Shown: piece by piece, positions 52,838-61,898 of the stretch | Layout of the letters: every line of letters starts with the position of its first letter | Position numbering within the stretch: position 1 is the stretch's first letter | NCBI RefSeq assembly: GCF_043678055.1 | Contig: NZ_JBHEQA010000009.1 | Location: forward strand, 1 to 64,000 | Direction: 5' to 3' | DNA from: Spongiimicrobium salis | GTDB lineage: Bacteria > Bacteroidota > Bacteroidia > Flavobacteriales > Flavobacteriaceae | Length of the DNA stretch: 64,000 nucleotides | Made by a program: the position numbers and the translations under genes | The notes under the pieces: model-generated | Told to the model about the DNA's origin: nothing | The model's input: only the letters and a program-made list of their open reading frames with translations | Database searches by the model: none

Positions 52838-53161
52838 TTATTTTACCACTAATTTTTGCGTCATGGACTGCCCTTTTTCGGTCACTTGAAGCACATAGAT
52901 ACCGGGAACCAGTCGTGAAATATTCAAGACATTGGTGGAAATTCGATCGGTAAGCACCACTTTGCCAAAGACATTGTAGACTTTGACCACTTTAATGGCA
53001 TTTAAATCACTTTTTATATTGACAACATCACCAACTGCCGGATTCGGATATAATTTAAAGCTATAGGGTTTCTCTTTTTTTGATTCCTGATAACCGCTTG
53101 TATCCTGGCCAAAAACACTGGAAGTGAAGGCAAAAAAGGCGATAAGAAAGAAATATTTCAT
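52838..53161 (-). CDS. Mini protein: signal peptide plus T9SS type A sorting domain
   Basis: A 107-aa protein: signal peptide (residues 1-18, ending SVFGQ), a short linker of about 15 residues, then a full type A T9SS sorting domain (FKLYPNPAVGDVVNI, VVKVYNVFGKVVL, ISRLVPGIYVLQV and the end KLVVK). No effector domain lies between signal and sorting domain, so the secreted product may be just the linker. A second such gene lies upstream on the same strand. Confidence 0.85.
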   Translation of the reverse strand: MKYFFLIAFFAFTSSVFGQDTSGYQESKKEKPYSFKLYPNPAVGDVVNIKSDLNAIKVVKVYNVFGKVVLTDRISTNVLNISRLVPGIYVLQVTEKGQSMTQKLVVK

Positions 53162-53344
53162 AGGGCTTTCGTTTGGGAGCAGTATAAATATAGCAAAAGG
53201 AAATACCTATTTTCTCTAAATGTTGTGAAATGGCAATTTTTGTATGTGAACGGAATTTCTAAAACCGTTCGTCGATATTTTTGATACGATCATCGAATCA
53301 GGAAAAAAATGGAATTTCGGTATAATGAAGGATAAGGGAGAACG

Positions 53345-53653
53345 TTATTTGACGACTAGCTTTCGTGTGGCCACTTTGTTTTTTTCAAAGACACGCAGCA
53401 CATAAATACCCGCTTTTAAGTCGGACAAATTTAATTCTTTCCCTAAAATGGTGGTTTCCATAACTTGCGTTCCAAAAACATCATAAATCAACACTTTTTT
53501 AGGCGCGTTTTGCGTAGTGCTGATGTAGACTTTACCGGAAGTAACCGGGTTAGGATAGACTTTAAAACCATCAATATCTCCCTTACCCTTGCTATCTTGT
53601 CCATAGCTAAGGGAGAAAAAAAGGAAACATACAATGAGGTAAAAGTGCTTCAT
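53345..53653 (-). CDS. Mini protein: signal peptide plus T9SS type A sorting domain
   Basis: A 102-aa protein of the same layout as its neighbour: signal peptide ending LSYGQ, a short linker with DSKGKGDIDG, and a T9SS domain (FKVYPNPVTSGKVYI, VLIYDVFGTQVM, LSDLKAGIYVLRV, KLVVK). The two resemble each other in the sorting domain but differ in the linker. Likely a duplicated pair. Confidence 0.85.
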   Translation of the reverse strand: MKHFYLIVCFLFFSLSYGQDSKGKGDIDGFKVYPNPVTSGKVYISTTQNAPKKVLIYDVFGTQVMETTILGKELNLSDLKAGIYVLRVFEKNKVATRKLVVK

Positions 53654-53812
53654 ATAAATAAATATACGACAAATATACTAATTTTAGATGTCGTTCGTTG
53701 CATCGTATTTTTATTCTATCAAAAATTTGGCCAAAACGATATTTCGGATGCCTTTATAGTCATTTTTTAGGTCAAAAACTGGCTTTTTTTTACCTAAAAT
53801 TATGAAGAAACA

Positions 53813-53850
53813 AAAAAGCACCCCACGAAAAGTGAGATGCCTTTTTTTGA
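53813..53850 (-). terminator. Intrinsic terminator after the beta-helix lipoprotein gene
   Basis: GCACCCCAC (53818-53826) pairs with GTGAGATGC (53832-53840) with two mismatches, flanked by A-run on the left and T7 on the right. On the minus strand this gives a stem followed by a T-run just past the stop of the lipoprotein gene at 53877. Confidence 0.75.
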
Positions 53851-53876
53851 CTAAACTGATAAATATAATTTATGGA

Positions 53877-55880
53877 CTAGATTCCGGGAACCCAGCTAAA
53901 CATAGCCACGTCTACCGTAGCGGCAGCGTCGTAAGCTTCAGCAGGATTGGCATCGGCACCTTCGATCTGTACGTTAGAGAAAGCACCCATATCCCTAAAA
54001 TCCAAACTTGTAGTATATCCTGTCAACGAAAGTCCAGTGATCGTTGCTCCAGATTCTCTTTTGAACTGTAAAGCAGTTCCTCCAGTAGCGGAAACCGCAG
54101 TTAAATTAACAATAGAAGGATTTCCATTTTCCCCATCTGCCTCAACAGCAGTAGAGAAACCTTCAATGTTATGCACCACATAGGCATTGGTCAAGGTTCC
54201 GTTCCAACCTTCTGTCCAGTCAATAGAATCATCTTCATTATCCTGGAAATACATATTAGTTGCGTTTACGGTTCCACCAAAGAACTCAACACCATCGTCC
54301 GTACCGTTTAACATGGCTACGTTAGAGATGGAAGTTTCAGAGCCAACCGCATAAAGCGTCAATCCGTTGAATTGAGAATCAGGGTTGATGGCGGCACCCG
54401 CATAGTTGATCACCAAGTAGTTGATAGATCCGGAATTATCCATATCATTAGTTCCTCCATAAACCAATTGTCCAACTTCTGCAATGGCATCAACACCAGC
54501 AGTGGTCGTAGCATCCCCTAAGATGACCAAACCACCCCAATCACCAGGAGTTTCTCCGTTGGATGTCATGATTACAGGATTGGCAGCAGTACCTTGCACA
54601 TCGATCTGGGCTCCTTTTTGGATAACGATATACGTACTTGTATTTTCACCATCTACAGCATCCGCAGTAATGATGGTTCCTGCAGGAATGGTTAAAGTAG
54701 CTCCACTTTCAACACTGAAAGTATTGCTCAATAAATAATTAACGTTTGCATCTAAAGTCATATCGGCAGTAATACTTCCGCTTAACACGCTTGTAGTGGC
54801 CTGAGATCCAGAATTGATCCAATCAAACATGGCTACGTCTACAGAAGGAGCTGCAATATAGGTTTGGGTAGGATCGGCATCTTGCCCTTCAATTTGTACG
54901 TTGGAGAAGGCACCCATATCCCTAAAATCCAAAGAAGTATCATATCCGGCCAAAGAAAGCCCTGTAATGGTAGCTCCAGATTCTCTTTTGAACTGTAAGG
55001 CAGTACCTCCAGTATTGGAAACCGCAGTTAAGTTGGTCAAGGTTGGATTTCCATTTTCCCCATCCGCTTCAACGGCCGTAGAGAAACCTTCAATAGTGTG
55101 CAATACATATCCATTGGTCAAGGTTCCGTTCCAACCTTCTGTCCAGTCAATCGCATCATCTTCGTTGTTTTCAAAGTACATATTAGAAGCACTTACCGTT
55201 CCTCCAAAGAACTCTACCCCATCATCGGTACCATTAAGTACAGCTACATTAGAGATAGAAGTTTCAGAACCGACAGCATAAAGTGTCAATCCGTTGAACT
55301 GGGAATCAGGATTGATGGCAGCCCCGGCATAGTTGATGATCAGGTAGTTGATGGAACCGGAATCGTCATTGTCGGTAGTACCTCCGTAAACCAATTGTCC
55401 AACTTCAGCAATAGCATCAACTCCGGCAGTAGTGGTCGCGTTTCCTAAGATAACCAATCCTCCCCAATCTCCAGGAGTTGCATTGTTGGAGGTCATGACT
55501 ACAGGATTTGCCGCAGTACCTTGAATATCGATTTGTGCTCCTCTTTGAACCACGATATAAGTACTTGTATTTTCCCCCTGAGCTGCGTTTGCAGTAATGG
55601 TTGTTCCTGCAGGAATGGTCAAGGTAGCCCCAGACTCTATACTATAGGTATTATCCAATACATAGGATACCGTAGGGTCTAAAGTCAAATCTTCCGTTAA
55701 CATTCCGGTCAAAGTAGTACCTGTTGCCGGAGGATTGCCACCGTTGCCACCGTTGCCGCCATTACCTCCGCCTGAAGTAGGAGGATCGGTTGTGTTGTCG
55801 TCTCCTGAACAGCTAGTGTTCAAGGAAACGAAAGCCGCAATTGCAAACAAAGAAAGAAATTTAATAACTGTCGTTTTCAT
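53877..55880 (-). CDS. Surface-type lipoprotein with two beta-helix repeats
   Basis: A 667-aa lipoprotein: signal peptide with lipobox NTSC (Cys24), acidic SGDDN directly after it (similar to a surface-export signal), a GGNGGNGGN linker, then two tandem units of about 309 residues (about 57-365 and 366-667). Each unit starts with DLTLDP/DMTLDA and contains VESGATLTIPAGT, TPGDWGGLVILG, SINYLIINYAGAAINP, DDGVEFFGGTV and DWTEGWNGTLTN, a right-handed beta-helix pattern. It follows the TonB-dependent receptor gene (43 bp gap), so probably works as the partner lipoprotein of that receptor. Confidence 0.82.
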   Translation of the reverse strand: MKTTVIKFLSLFAIAAFVSLNTSCSGDDNTTDPPTSGGGNGGNGGNGGNPPATGTTLTGMLTEDLTLDPTVSYVLDNTYSIESGATLTIPAGTTITANAAQGENTSTYIVVQRGAQIDIQGTAANPVVMTSNNATPGDWGGLVILGNATTTAGVDAIAEVGQLVYGGTTDNDDSGSINYLIINYAGAAINPDSQFNGLTLYAVGSETSISNVAVLNGTDDGVEFFGGTVSASNMYFENNEDDAIDWTEGWNGTLTNGYVLHTIEGFSTAVEADGENGNPTLTNLTAVSNTGGTALQFKRESGATITGLSLAGYDTSLDFRDMGAFSNVQIEGQDADPTQTYIAAPSVDVAMFDWINSGSQATTSVLSGSITADMTLDANVNYLLSNTFSVESGATLTIPAGTIITADAVDGENTSTYIVIQKGAQIDVQGTAANPVIMTSNGETPGDWGGLVILGDATTTAGVDAIAEVGQLVYGGTNDMDNSGSINYLVINYAGAAINPDSQFNGLTLYAVGSETSISNVAMLNGTDDGVEFFGGTVNATNMYFQDNEDDSIDWTEGWNGTLTNAYVVHNIEGFSTAVEADGENGNPSIVNLTAVSATGGTALQFKRESGATITGLSLTGYTTSLDFRDMGAFSNVQIEGADANPAEAYDAAATVDVAMFSWVPGI
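53880..55712 (-). repeat. Tandem duplication of about 925 bp
   Basis: The two units of the lipoprotein gene (54786-55712 and about 53880-54785) are very similar at the protein and DNA level: long identical stretches such as SETSISNVA and ALQFKRESGATITGLSL occur in both. It indicates recent duplication or gene conversion. Differences are concentrated at the linker and end. Confidence 0.85.
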
Positions 55881-55923
55881 GATGATTCTTTTTAAGATTT
55901 AGTTTATAGTTTAGAATATGTTA

Positions 55924-58749
55924 TTAAAAATTATAATTGACACCAAGGCTGATTTGGGCCCCGTTGGTATAGGATCGTACCACTTCCTCGGTTTGGATTC
56001 CGGTAGTGCTTGGACGGATCAATTGGGTTCTCTCGATCTCAGGATTCAACAAGTTTCTTCCAGTCAATCGGAACGTCCAATGATCGCCAACTTCCTTGCT
56101 GACTACGGCATCCAGTACCACGAAACCTTTTTCAACAATGGCATCGTTAAATTCGATATCGGTATTGTTCTGGTTAAAGGCTGCTCCCAGAGCAAAGATT
56201 TTATCGGAAGCATAGTTCCCTGCTACCGTTAGTGTCCATGGATTTTTGTTTGCCGTAGTAAAATTCAAGTTGGCATTTAAAATCCAATCCGAAGCGCCCT
56301 GCAAATCAATTTTGGTCAACCCTCTATAACGGAAGGTTCTGACCAAGCTTCCATCGGCATTCCTGATTTCCCTTAAGTCCTGGCTGTGCCACATACGTGT
56401 AGCATTTAGGTTCAAGTTTAATCCATAACCAGATCTGCTACCATCATCTTCATTGATAATAGGTTTGATCAAGTCGACCCTTGTTTCCAATTCCAAACCA
56501 AAGACTTCGGCCTTGTCCCCTGAGTTAAAGAAGGAGAATACTCCGGCAGATCCCCTATCCTGTACCGTATTGATAGGATCGGAAATGTCTTTATAGAAAG
56601 CGGCCAAAGAAAGTACCTGACCTGCTGAAGGGTAGAATTCCCATTTTAGATCGTAGTTCAAATCCCTGGAAGCTTCAATATCCGGGTTACCACGAACTAC
56701 CTGAGCGGTGGGAGAAACATATTCAAAAGGAGCGATTTCCTTAAACTCGGGTAAGGTGATGGTTCTACTGAATCCAAAACGGAAGATGTTTTTCTCGTTC
56801 AAGGAATACTTAACATTTAAACTAGGATATAAATTGTCATATTCCTGGCTGGTCTCCCCAACACGTCCCTGAAGGTTTCCTACGTCAAAATTCACATCGA
56901 TCTCATCGCGTTGGTAACGCAATCCTAAATTAAAGTTCCATTGATTTACGGTATAGTTGGCATCCACAAAACCAGCGTAAGACTGTAATTCCCCATTGTA
57001 AAAATCAGGTTGTAGGATGTTTAGGCGTAAGGCACCGCTATCAAAATTCTCTTGCTGAAAAATTCCGCCAAGATCATCTATGGAGACAGGGTTGATTGCA
57101 TTTCGAGTAGTTTCCCGCACCCCAACGAACTGAGATCTAAAATCCCGTTGTTTGTTTCTGTAGTTTAGGCCATACTCCAATTTAAAGAGTTTGGTAATAT
57201 CTCCCTCATCATTGGATTCGGAAAGAAGCGTACTCACATTCTTTAGATAGCCGTTGTATTCGGTATCATCGATTTCCTGATTGGATTTACGTTGTTGGAA
57301 ATCTCCAGTTCTTCCTAACTGTACAAAAGTCCCATTAGGATCAAAATTCACCTCGTTTCGGATTCTATTAGGTTCATCCGCATTGACCAGGTTGTAGCCA
57401 ACCGCCCATTTGAACAAATTGTTTTCATTTAAACGGTGTGTACCCAACAATTGCGTGACAAATAAGCTGGTCTGTCTTAAATTCTGATCGCGGATAAATT
57501 GAAACAAGCCTTCTGGACGCTCCGTCTCTTCAAAAATAGAAGCTTCCCCATTTCTACCTCCTTCAAATACAATATCAGAAAGCGTGTTTACGAAAAAGGT
57601 GTTGGATTTTATTTTGTTATTGTCATCAATACGATAACTCAAATCCAAAAGCGCCGTGGTTACATTTCTCTTATTGGAGGTCGTAGCATCGGTAATGGTG
57701 TCCGTAATAAAGTTACGATCATATTGCCGGAAAACACCCTGTCCATATTCATAGGATTGGGATTGGGAAGCCGTGAGCAACACCCCAAATTTTTCGCCAA
57801 AACGCTTTCCTGCAGTAATGGAATAGGAGTAGTTGATCGGGTTTTCCTGTTGTACCGTATTGAACCCTTGTTGGGTAATCAACTCCTGAGTACTGAGGTT
57901 TTGTTTATAAAAACCAAAATCTACATTTCTAGAGTTGGGTGAAATGCTAAAGTTATTAAAGACATCGCTTTGCAATACATTGGTGTTTCCGCCAACACGT
58001 ACCCCAACACTCAATTCTAAAGTGTCTTTCAATTCCCTAGAGGTAATATCCACATTACCCGATGCCTGATCGGCAGAACCTGCTACAGCATAGGTTTTAC
58101 TGATACTTACATTCTGGATTACTCGAGTAGAGAAGAGTCCAAGGTCAATGTTCTTTCGTTCTACATCATCGGAAGGTACCGGCAAACCATTTAAAGTGGT
58201 AGATAAGTAACGATCGCCAAGACCACGTACAAAAATATCCCCAGATCCTTCACTACTGGTTACTCCAGAGATCTTGGTGGTTGCCGTTGCTGCATCCCGT
58301 ACCCCCAATTTTCGCAATTGCTGATTTCCAATACTTTCTTTTACGATCAAGGCTTTCTTGGTGTCGATCAATAAGGCCGTTTCGGAATCTCTTCTAGCTT
58401 GTGTAGTCACTACCACTTCATCTAGACTCACCCCTTCACTAGCGGACATGGGTACATTTACGGTGGTTACCTTTCCGGCTTCAACTTTAACATCCGGAAT
58501 TTCTACATTTTGATACCCTAAATAACTAAATACAAGAACATAGGTTCCCGGTTCTAAATCAGCCAATTCATATAATCCATCAAAATCGGAGGTTGTCCCT
58601 TTGGTTGAGCCTTTAATTATAATGTTTGCAAAAGCAAGCGGCTCATCATTTGCTTCCTTGTCGGTTAATTTTCCTACAATACTTCCAGTCTCCTGCGCTC
58701 CTATCTGTAAGGATCCTATCAGGCATAATATCAATACAATAACTCTCAT
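55924..58749 (-). CDS. TonB-dependent outer-membrane receptor
   Basis: A 941-aa receptor. Signal peptide (ending QIGAQ), an N-terminal CarboxypepD_reg-like domain (GSIVGKLTDKEANDEPLAFA, about 22-105), a plug (about 115-235: VDEVVVTTQARRDSETALL, GDIFVRGLGDRYLSTTLNGLP) and a beta-barrel ending in NGAQISLGVNYNF with the terminal aromatic. It imports a large or scarce nutrient across the outer membrane with TonB energy. It faces the PhoB-like regulator gene with a phased Pho-box-like array between, suggesting phosphate or organophosphate uptake. No SusD gene is adjacent. Confidence 0.93.
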   Translation of the reverse strand: MRVIVLILCLIGSLQIGAQETGSIVGKLTDKEANDEPLAFANIIIKGSTKGTTSDFDGLYELADLEPGTYVLVFSYLGYQNVEIPDVKVEAGKVTTVNVPMSASEGVSLDEVVVTTQARRDSETALLIDTKKALIVKESIGNQQLRKLGVRDAATATTKISGVTSSEGSGDIFVRGLGDRYLSTTLNGLPVPSDDVERKNIDLGLFSTRVIQNVSISKTYAVAGSADQASGNVDITSRELKDTLELSVGVRVGGNTNVLQSDVFNNFSISPNSRNVDFGFYKQNLSTQELITQQGFNTVQQENPINYSYSITAGKRFGEKFGVLLTASQSQSYEYGQGVFRQYDRNFITDTITDATTSNKRNVTTALLDLSYRIDDNNKIKSNTFFVNTLSDIVFEGGRNGEASIFEETERPEGLFQFIRDQNLRQTSLFVTQLLGTHRLNENNLFKWAVGYNLVNADEPNRIRNEVNFDPNGTFVQLGRTGDFQQRKSNQEIDDTEYNGYLKNVSTLLSESNDEGDITKLFKLEYGLNYRNKQRDFRSQFVGVRETTRNAINPVSIDDLGGIFQQENFDSGALRLNILQPDFYNGELQSYAGFVDANYTVNQWNFNLGLRYQRDEIDVNFDVGNLQGRVGETSQEYDNLYPSLNVKYSLNEKNIFRFGFSRTITLPEFKEIAPFEYVSPTAQVVRGNPDIEASRDLNYDLKWEFYPSAGQVLSLAAFYKDISDPINTVQDRGSAGVFSFFNSGDKAEVFGLELETRVDLIKPIINEDDGSRSGYGLNLNLNATRMWHSQDLREIRNADGSLVRTFRYRGLTKIDLQGASDWILNANLNFTTANKNPWTLTVAGNYASDKIFALGAAFNQNNTDIEFNDAIVEKGFVVLDAVVSKEVGDHWTFRLTGRNLLNPEIERTQLIRPSTTGIQTEEVVRSYTNGAQISLGVNYNF

Positions 58750-58800
58750 TAAAATGATTTAAATGTTGCCGCAAAGAACGTCAGGTGTTGTAAAAGCCGC

Positions 58801-58855
58801 GTTACCTACAGGTTAAACATTCGTGTATTTATTGTTACATTAATGTTATGATATT
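58801..58855. promoter_or_regulatory. Five phased 11-bp direct repeats (Pho-box-like)
   Basis: Consecutive 11-mers begin GTTACC (58801), GTTAAA (58812), GTGTAT (58823), GTTACA (58834) and GTTATG (58845). The unit length of 11 bp equals that of the PHO box, where each PhoB monomer covers 7 bp plus a 4-bp spacer. The array lies between the divergent TonB receptor and PhoB-like genes. Confidence 0.7.
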
Positions 58856-58895
58856 AAATCAACGTTAAGCACCTTAAGCGTAATAGTATTATATT

Positions 58896-58903
58896 TACAT
58901 TTG
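58896..58903 (+). promoter_or_regulatory. -7 box of the response-regulator gene
   Basis: TACATTTG matches TAnnTTTG exactly, 25 bp before the ATG at 58929. TTAAG/CTTAA (58865-58877) just upstream could be a further operator. Confidence 0.55.
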
Positions 58904-58928
58904 AGGCTGTAACCAATTCGTAATACTC

Positions 58929-59615
58929 ATGAAAAAAAAGGATACCAAGATATTGTTAGTAGATGATGAGCCGGACATTTTGGAAATTGTCAGCTACAAT
59001 TTATCTTCAGAGGGATATCAAATTTTTACGGCTAAAAATGGCGTAGAAGCAGTGGCCAAAGCCAAAAAGAAACAGCCCCATCTTATTATTTTGGATGTGA
59101 TGATGCCCGAAATGGATGGGATCGAAGCTTGTGAGATCATCCGTGGTATTCCCGAATTGGAAAACACCATTATTACGTTCCTGACAGCCCGTAGCGAAGA
59201 TTACTCCCATGTGGCCGGTTTTGAGGCAGGTGCTGATGACTATATAACCAAACCTATAAAACCAAAGGTATTGCTGAGTAAGGTAAAAGCCTTGCTTAGA
59301 AGGTTAAAAGAAGATAAGCAAGAAACCGAAGATATTGTTAAAGTAGGCGATATTGTCATCAATAGGGAAGAATATAAAATCATCAATGATGGGGTTGAAA
59401 TTATTCTTCCGAGAAAGGAGTTCGAGCTCTTGGCCTTATTGACTTCCAAACCTAGCAAAGTATTTAAACGTGAAGTGATTTTGGATAAAGTTTGGGGAAA
59501 TGAAGTCGTTGTTGGGGGAAGGACCATAGATGTTCATATTCGTAAATTACGCGAAAAAATAGGGGAAGAACATTTTAAAACCGTCAAAGGTGTAGGGTAT
59601 AAGTTTGTATTATAA
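58929..59615 (+). CDS. PhoB-like OmpR-family response regulator
   Basis: A 228-aa two-component response regulator. Receiver: KILLVDDEPDILEIVSYNL, phospho-acceptor Asp in LIILDVMMPEMDGIEAC, and the conserved Thr and Lys in FLTARSEDY and DYITKPIKP. The winged helix follows (about 130-228: LPRKEFELLALLTSKPSKVFKREVILDKVWG, VVGGRTIDVHIRKLREKIG, ending GVGYKF). It overlaps the kinase gene by one base (TAATG). The phased array upstream supports PhoB-type autoregulation. Confidence 0.93.
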   Translation: MKKKDTKILLVDDEPDILEIVSYNLSSEGYQIFTAKNGVEAVAKAKKKQPHLIILDVMMPEMDGIEACEIIRGIPELENTIITFLTARSEDYSHVAGFEAGADDYITKPIKPKVLLSKVKALLRRLKEDKQETEDIVKVGDIVINREEYKIINDGVEIILPRKEFELLALLTSKPSKVFKREVILDKVWGNEVVVGGRTIDVHIRKLREKIGEEHFKTVKGVGYKFVL

Positions 59616-60670
59616 TGGGGATACGGTTACAGAAGTCATATCGTTTTGCTTTTCGTTCTACCGTATACATTACCCTGTTTTTGACCCTTTTTCTCTTTGG
59701 CCTTATGTGGTTGAGTAAATCGATCAATTGGATCGTACTGGCTCCTTTTGCCTTACTCTCCTTTCTCATTACCTTTCTTATCATACAATCACGTGCAGAA
59801 CGGTTTATCTATCAGCGTATTAAAAGGATTTATGACGATGTTTCCCTGTTGGAATCTTCCAGTCTTTCTTCCCGTACGGTGACCACCGATATGACCACGC
59901 TTACTGCAGAAATTGAAAAGTTTGCCGCAGATAAGAAAATTGAAATCGACACCCTGAAAATCCGGGAGGAATATCGAAAAGATTTTTTGGGAAATGTCTC
60001 CCATGAATTAAAAACCCCCCTTTTTACGGTCCAAGGATATATACTGACCCTGTTGGACGGTGCGCTTTACGATGAGAATATTAATAAAAAATACCTGCAA
60101 CGGGCCAATAAAGGAGTAGAACGCCTTATCTATATTGTAAAGGATCTGGATTTGATTACGAAATTGGAAGTAGGAGACCTAAATTTAGAGCGGGAAAGTT
60201 TTGATATCATTGAATTGATACAAAGTGTTTTTGATCTTTTGGAAATGAAGGCGGCCAAAAAGAAAATCGCCCTTACTTTTGATATGGATTATCGGGAACC
60301 TGTCTTAGTGTATGCCGATAAGGAGAAAATACAACAAGTGGTGACCAACCTCCTCGTGAATTCTATTAAATATGGGCAAACCGATGGAACTACGGAAGTC
60401 AGTGTTGAAAATTTGATCAAGAACAAAGTCATTATCAGGGTGACCGATAATGGAGAAGGTATCCCCGAGAATTATTTACCAAGACTTTTTGAACGCTTCT
60501 TTAGGGTAGACAAGAGCGGTAATAGAAAGGAAGGGGGATCTGGTCTGGGCCTCTCTATTGTAAAACATATTATTGAGGCTCATGACGAAAAGATTTATGT
60601 GGAAAGTGTAGAGGAAGTTGGTTCTGAATTTTCGTTTACCTTGGAAAAAATAGAAAATAAAGAAGCGTAA
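59615..60670 (+). CDS. PhoR-like sensor histidine kinase
   Basis: A 351-aa membrane histidine kinase: two N-terminal helices (about residues 15-55) with almost no periplasmic loop, a short linker, HisKA with FLGNVSHELKTPLFTVQGY (phospho-His near residue 129), and a HATPase_c domain (QQVVTNLLVNSIKYG, VTDNGEGIPENYLPRLFERFFRVD, GGSGLGLSIVKHI). Lack of a large sensor domain is usual for PhoR, which depends on the phosphate transporter for its signal. Partner of the preceding regulator. Its 3-prime end overlaps the antisense glycosyltransferase gene. Confidence 0.92.
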   Translation: MGIRLQKSYRFAFRSTVYITLFLTLFLFGLMWLSKSINWIVLAPFALLSFLITFLIIQSRAERFIYQRIKRIYDDVSLLESSSLSSRTVTTDMTTLTAEIEKFAADKKIEIDTLKIREEYRKDFLGNVSHELKTPLFTVQGYILTLLDGALYDENINKKYLQRANKGVERLIYIVKDLDLITKLEVGDLNLERESFDIIELIQSVFDLLEMKAAKKKIALTFDMDYREPVLVYADKEKIQQVVTNLLVNSIKYGQTDGTTEVSVENLIKNKVIIRVTDNGEGIPENYLPRLFERFFRVDKSGNRKEGGSGLGLSIVKHIIEAHDEKIYVESVEEVGSEFSFTLEKIENKEA

Positions 60671-61707
60671 TCGATGGTCGCATTGAATTTTTTTAAGCCT
60701 TTAAAATCCTTTGCGCTTTCAAGGGTGGCGATACTAAAATCTTCTTGGGTAGCGCTGCCAACATAACCTAATTTTTGCATTCTTTTGGCCAAGTATTCCT
60801 GTTCATATTGTCCAGGGGTAGGAATAAAAAAAGCATCTTTTTCCAAATGGGCAAGATCCATTATTGTGGTATATCCCGAACGGCAAAGCACAAGAGCGCT
60901 CTCGTTTATGGCGATTTCCAATTCGTGGGAATTCATATAATTATAGTATGTGGTTATTCTTTTCTCTTCGATGGAGGTCTGCGTTTTTTGTTCTTTTTCC
61001 AGTACTCCGCGTACAAAAAGAACCCTGCCGTGATAGTGTTGTAATTCCTCTTTTATTTTTTCTTCAAGAAGGCTGCGCTGTGGTTCTGGACCAGATAAGA
61101 GTACCATTAGATCATAGACAAAGGGCAATGCTTTTTTTTGTAGCCTGCTGAGCGGCCCTAGATATACGATGGGGAGTTTGGAGTTCTTGAGATGCCCCAG
61201 TTTTCCGGATAGATTTGGTTTGCCTTCATGATCAGGAACCCAGCAGGCATTAAATTTTCGTATTATTTTTTGATGTGCCTTGGAACTCATCCAGGTTGTT
61301 TTGCCCGAAAGAACGTTGAGCTGATGTGTAATAAACACCGAGGGGATTTTTTTGCTGTATACCCCTAAACGATTGTCCGAGATGATACCGTCCAATTGGA
61401 ATTCCTTAATTAGTTTTTTGATTAGTTTTTTTTCTTTTTTAACGGCTTTTATCATCTTGGGGGAATCCCAGAGGATTTTTAGCTTAAAATGTTTTTTTTT
61501 CTTGGCGTAGGTAATTTTGTAAGAAGGCAATTCAATGGTCTCCACATCTGGAAATTCCTTTTGCAATAATACAAGGGCTACACCGTCTGAGGCTATGATG
61601 GGAGTGTAATGGTGCGCCTTTAATGCCCTGATGATTGGAATACATCGCGTTGCATGTCCCAATCCCCAATTTAGCGGGGCCACTAAAATTCGTTTGTTGG
61701 ATCGCAT
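60595..61707 (-). CDS. Glycosyltransferase, MurG/UGT-like
   Basis: A 370-aa GT-B enzyme: RILVAPLNWGLGHATRCIPIIRALK at the N-terminus and, in the C-terminal half, SALVLCRSGYTTIMDLAHLEKDAFFIPTPGQYEQEYLA, the nucleotide-sugar site of GT1/GT28 enzymes. The ATG at 61707 is used; the frame extends to 61737. The last 25 codons are antisense to the end of the histidine kinase gene. Common in flavobacteria next to a two-component pair; substrate unknown. Confidence 0.85.
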   Translation of the reverse strand: MRSNKRILVAPLNWGLGHATRCIPIIRALKAHHYTPIIASDGVALVLLQKEFPDVETIELPSYKITYAKKKKHFKLKILWDSPKMIKAVKKEKKLIKKLIKEFQLDGIISDNRLGVYSKKIPSVFITHQLNVLSGKTTWMSSKAHQKIIRKFNACWVPDHEGKPNLSGKLGHLKNSKLPIVYLGPLSRLQKKALPFVYDLMVLLSGPEPQRSLLEEKIKEELQHYHGRVLFVRGVLEKEQKTQTSIEEKRITTYYNYMNSHELEIAINESALVLCRSGYTTIMDLAHLEKDAFFIPTPGQYEQEYLAKRMQKLGYVGSATQEDFSIATLESAKDFKGLKKFNATIDYASLFSIFSKVNENSEPTSSTLST

Positions 61708-61898
61708 TGTTGCAAAGAACAAAAATTCCTTACTCAAATAGATTTCCTTAGTTTTGTCAAAACATTAAATTTTGGTCATCAACTTTTGATTTGCAATACG
61801 ATTTTTACCTGTTAATGCCACTTCAGCAAGAGGAGTCTATGGAACAAGAGAGGAAATACCAATTTTTATGGATATTGAATGAAAATTGAACGCATATT

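Noticed and set aside
53802..54071. Forward ORF over the end of the lipoprotein gene
   Set aside because: Antisense shadow of the beta-helix repeat and includes the terminator; similar antisense ORFs occur in the second repeat.
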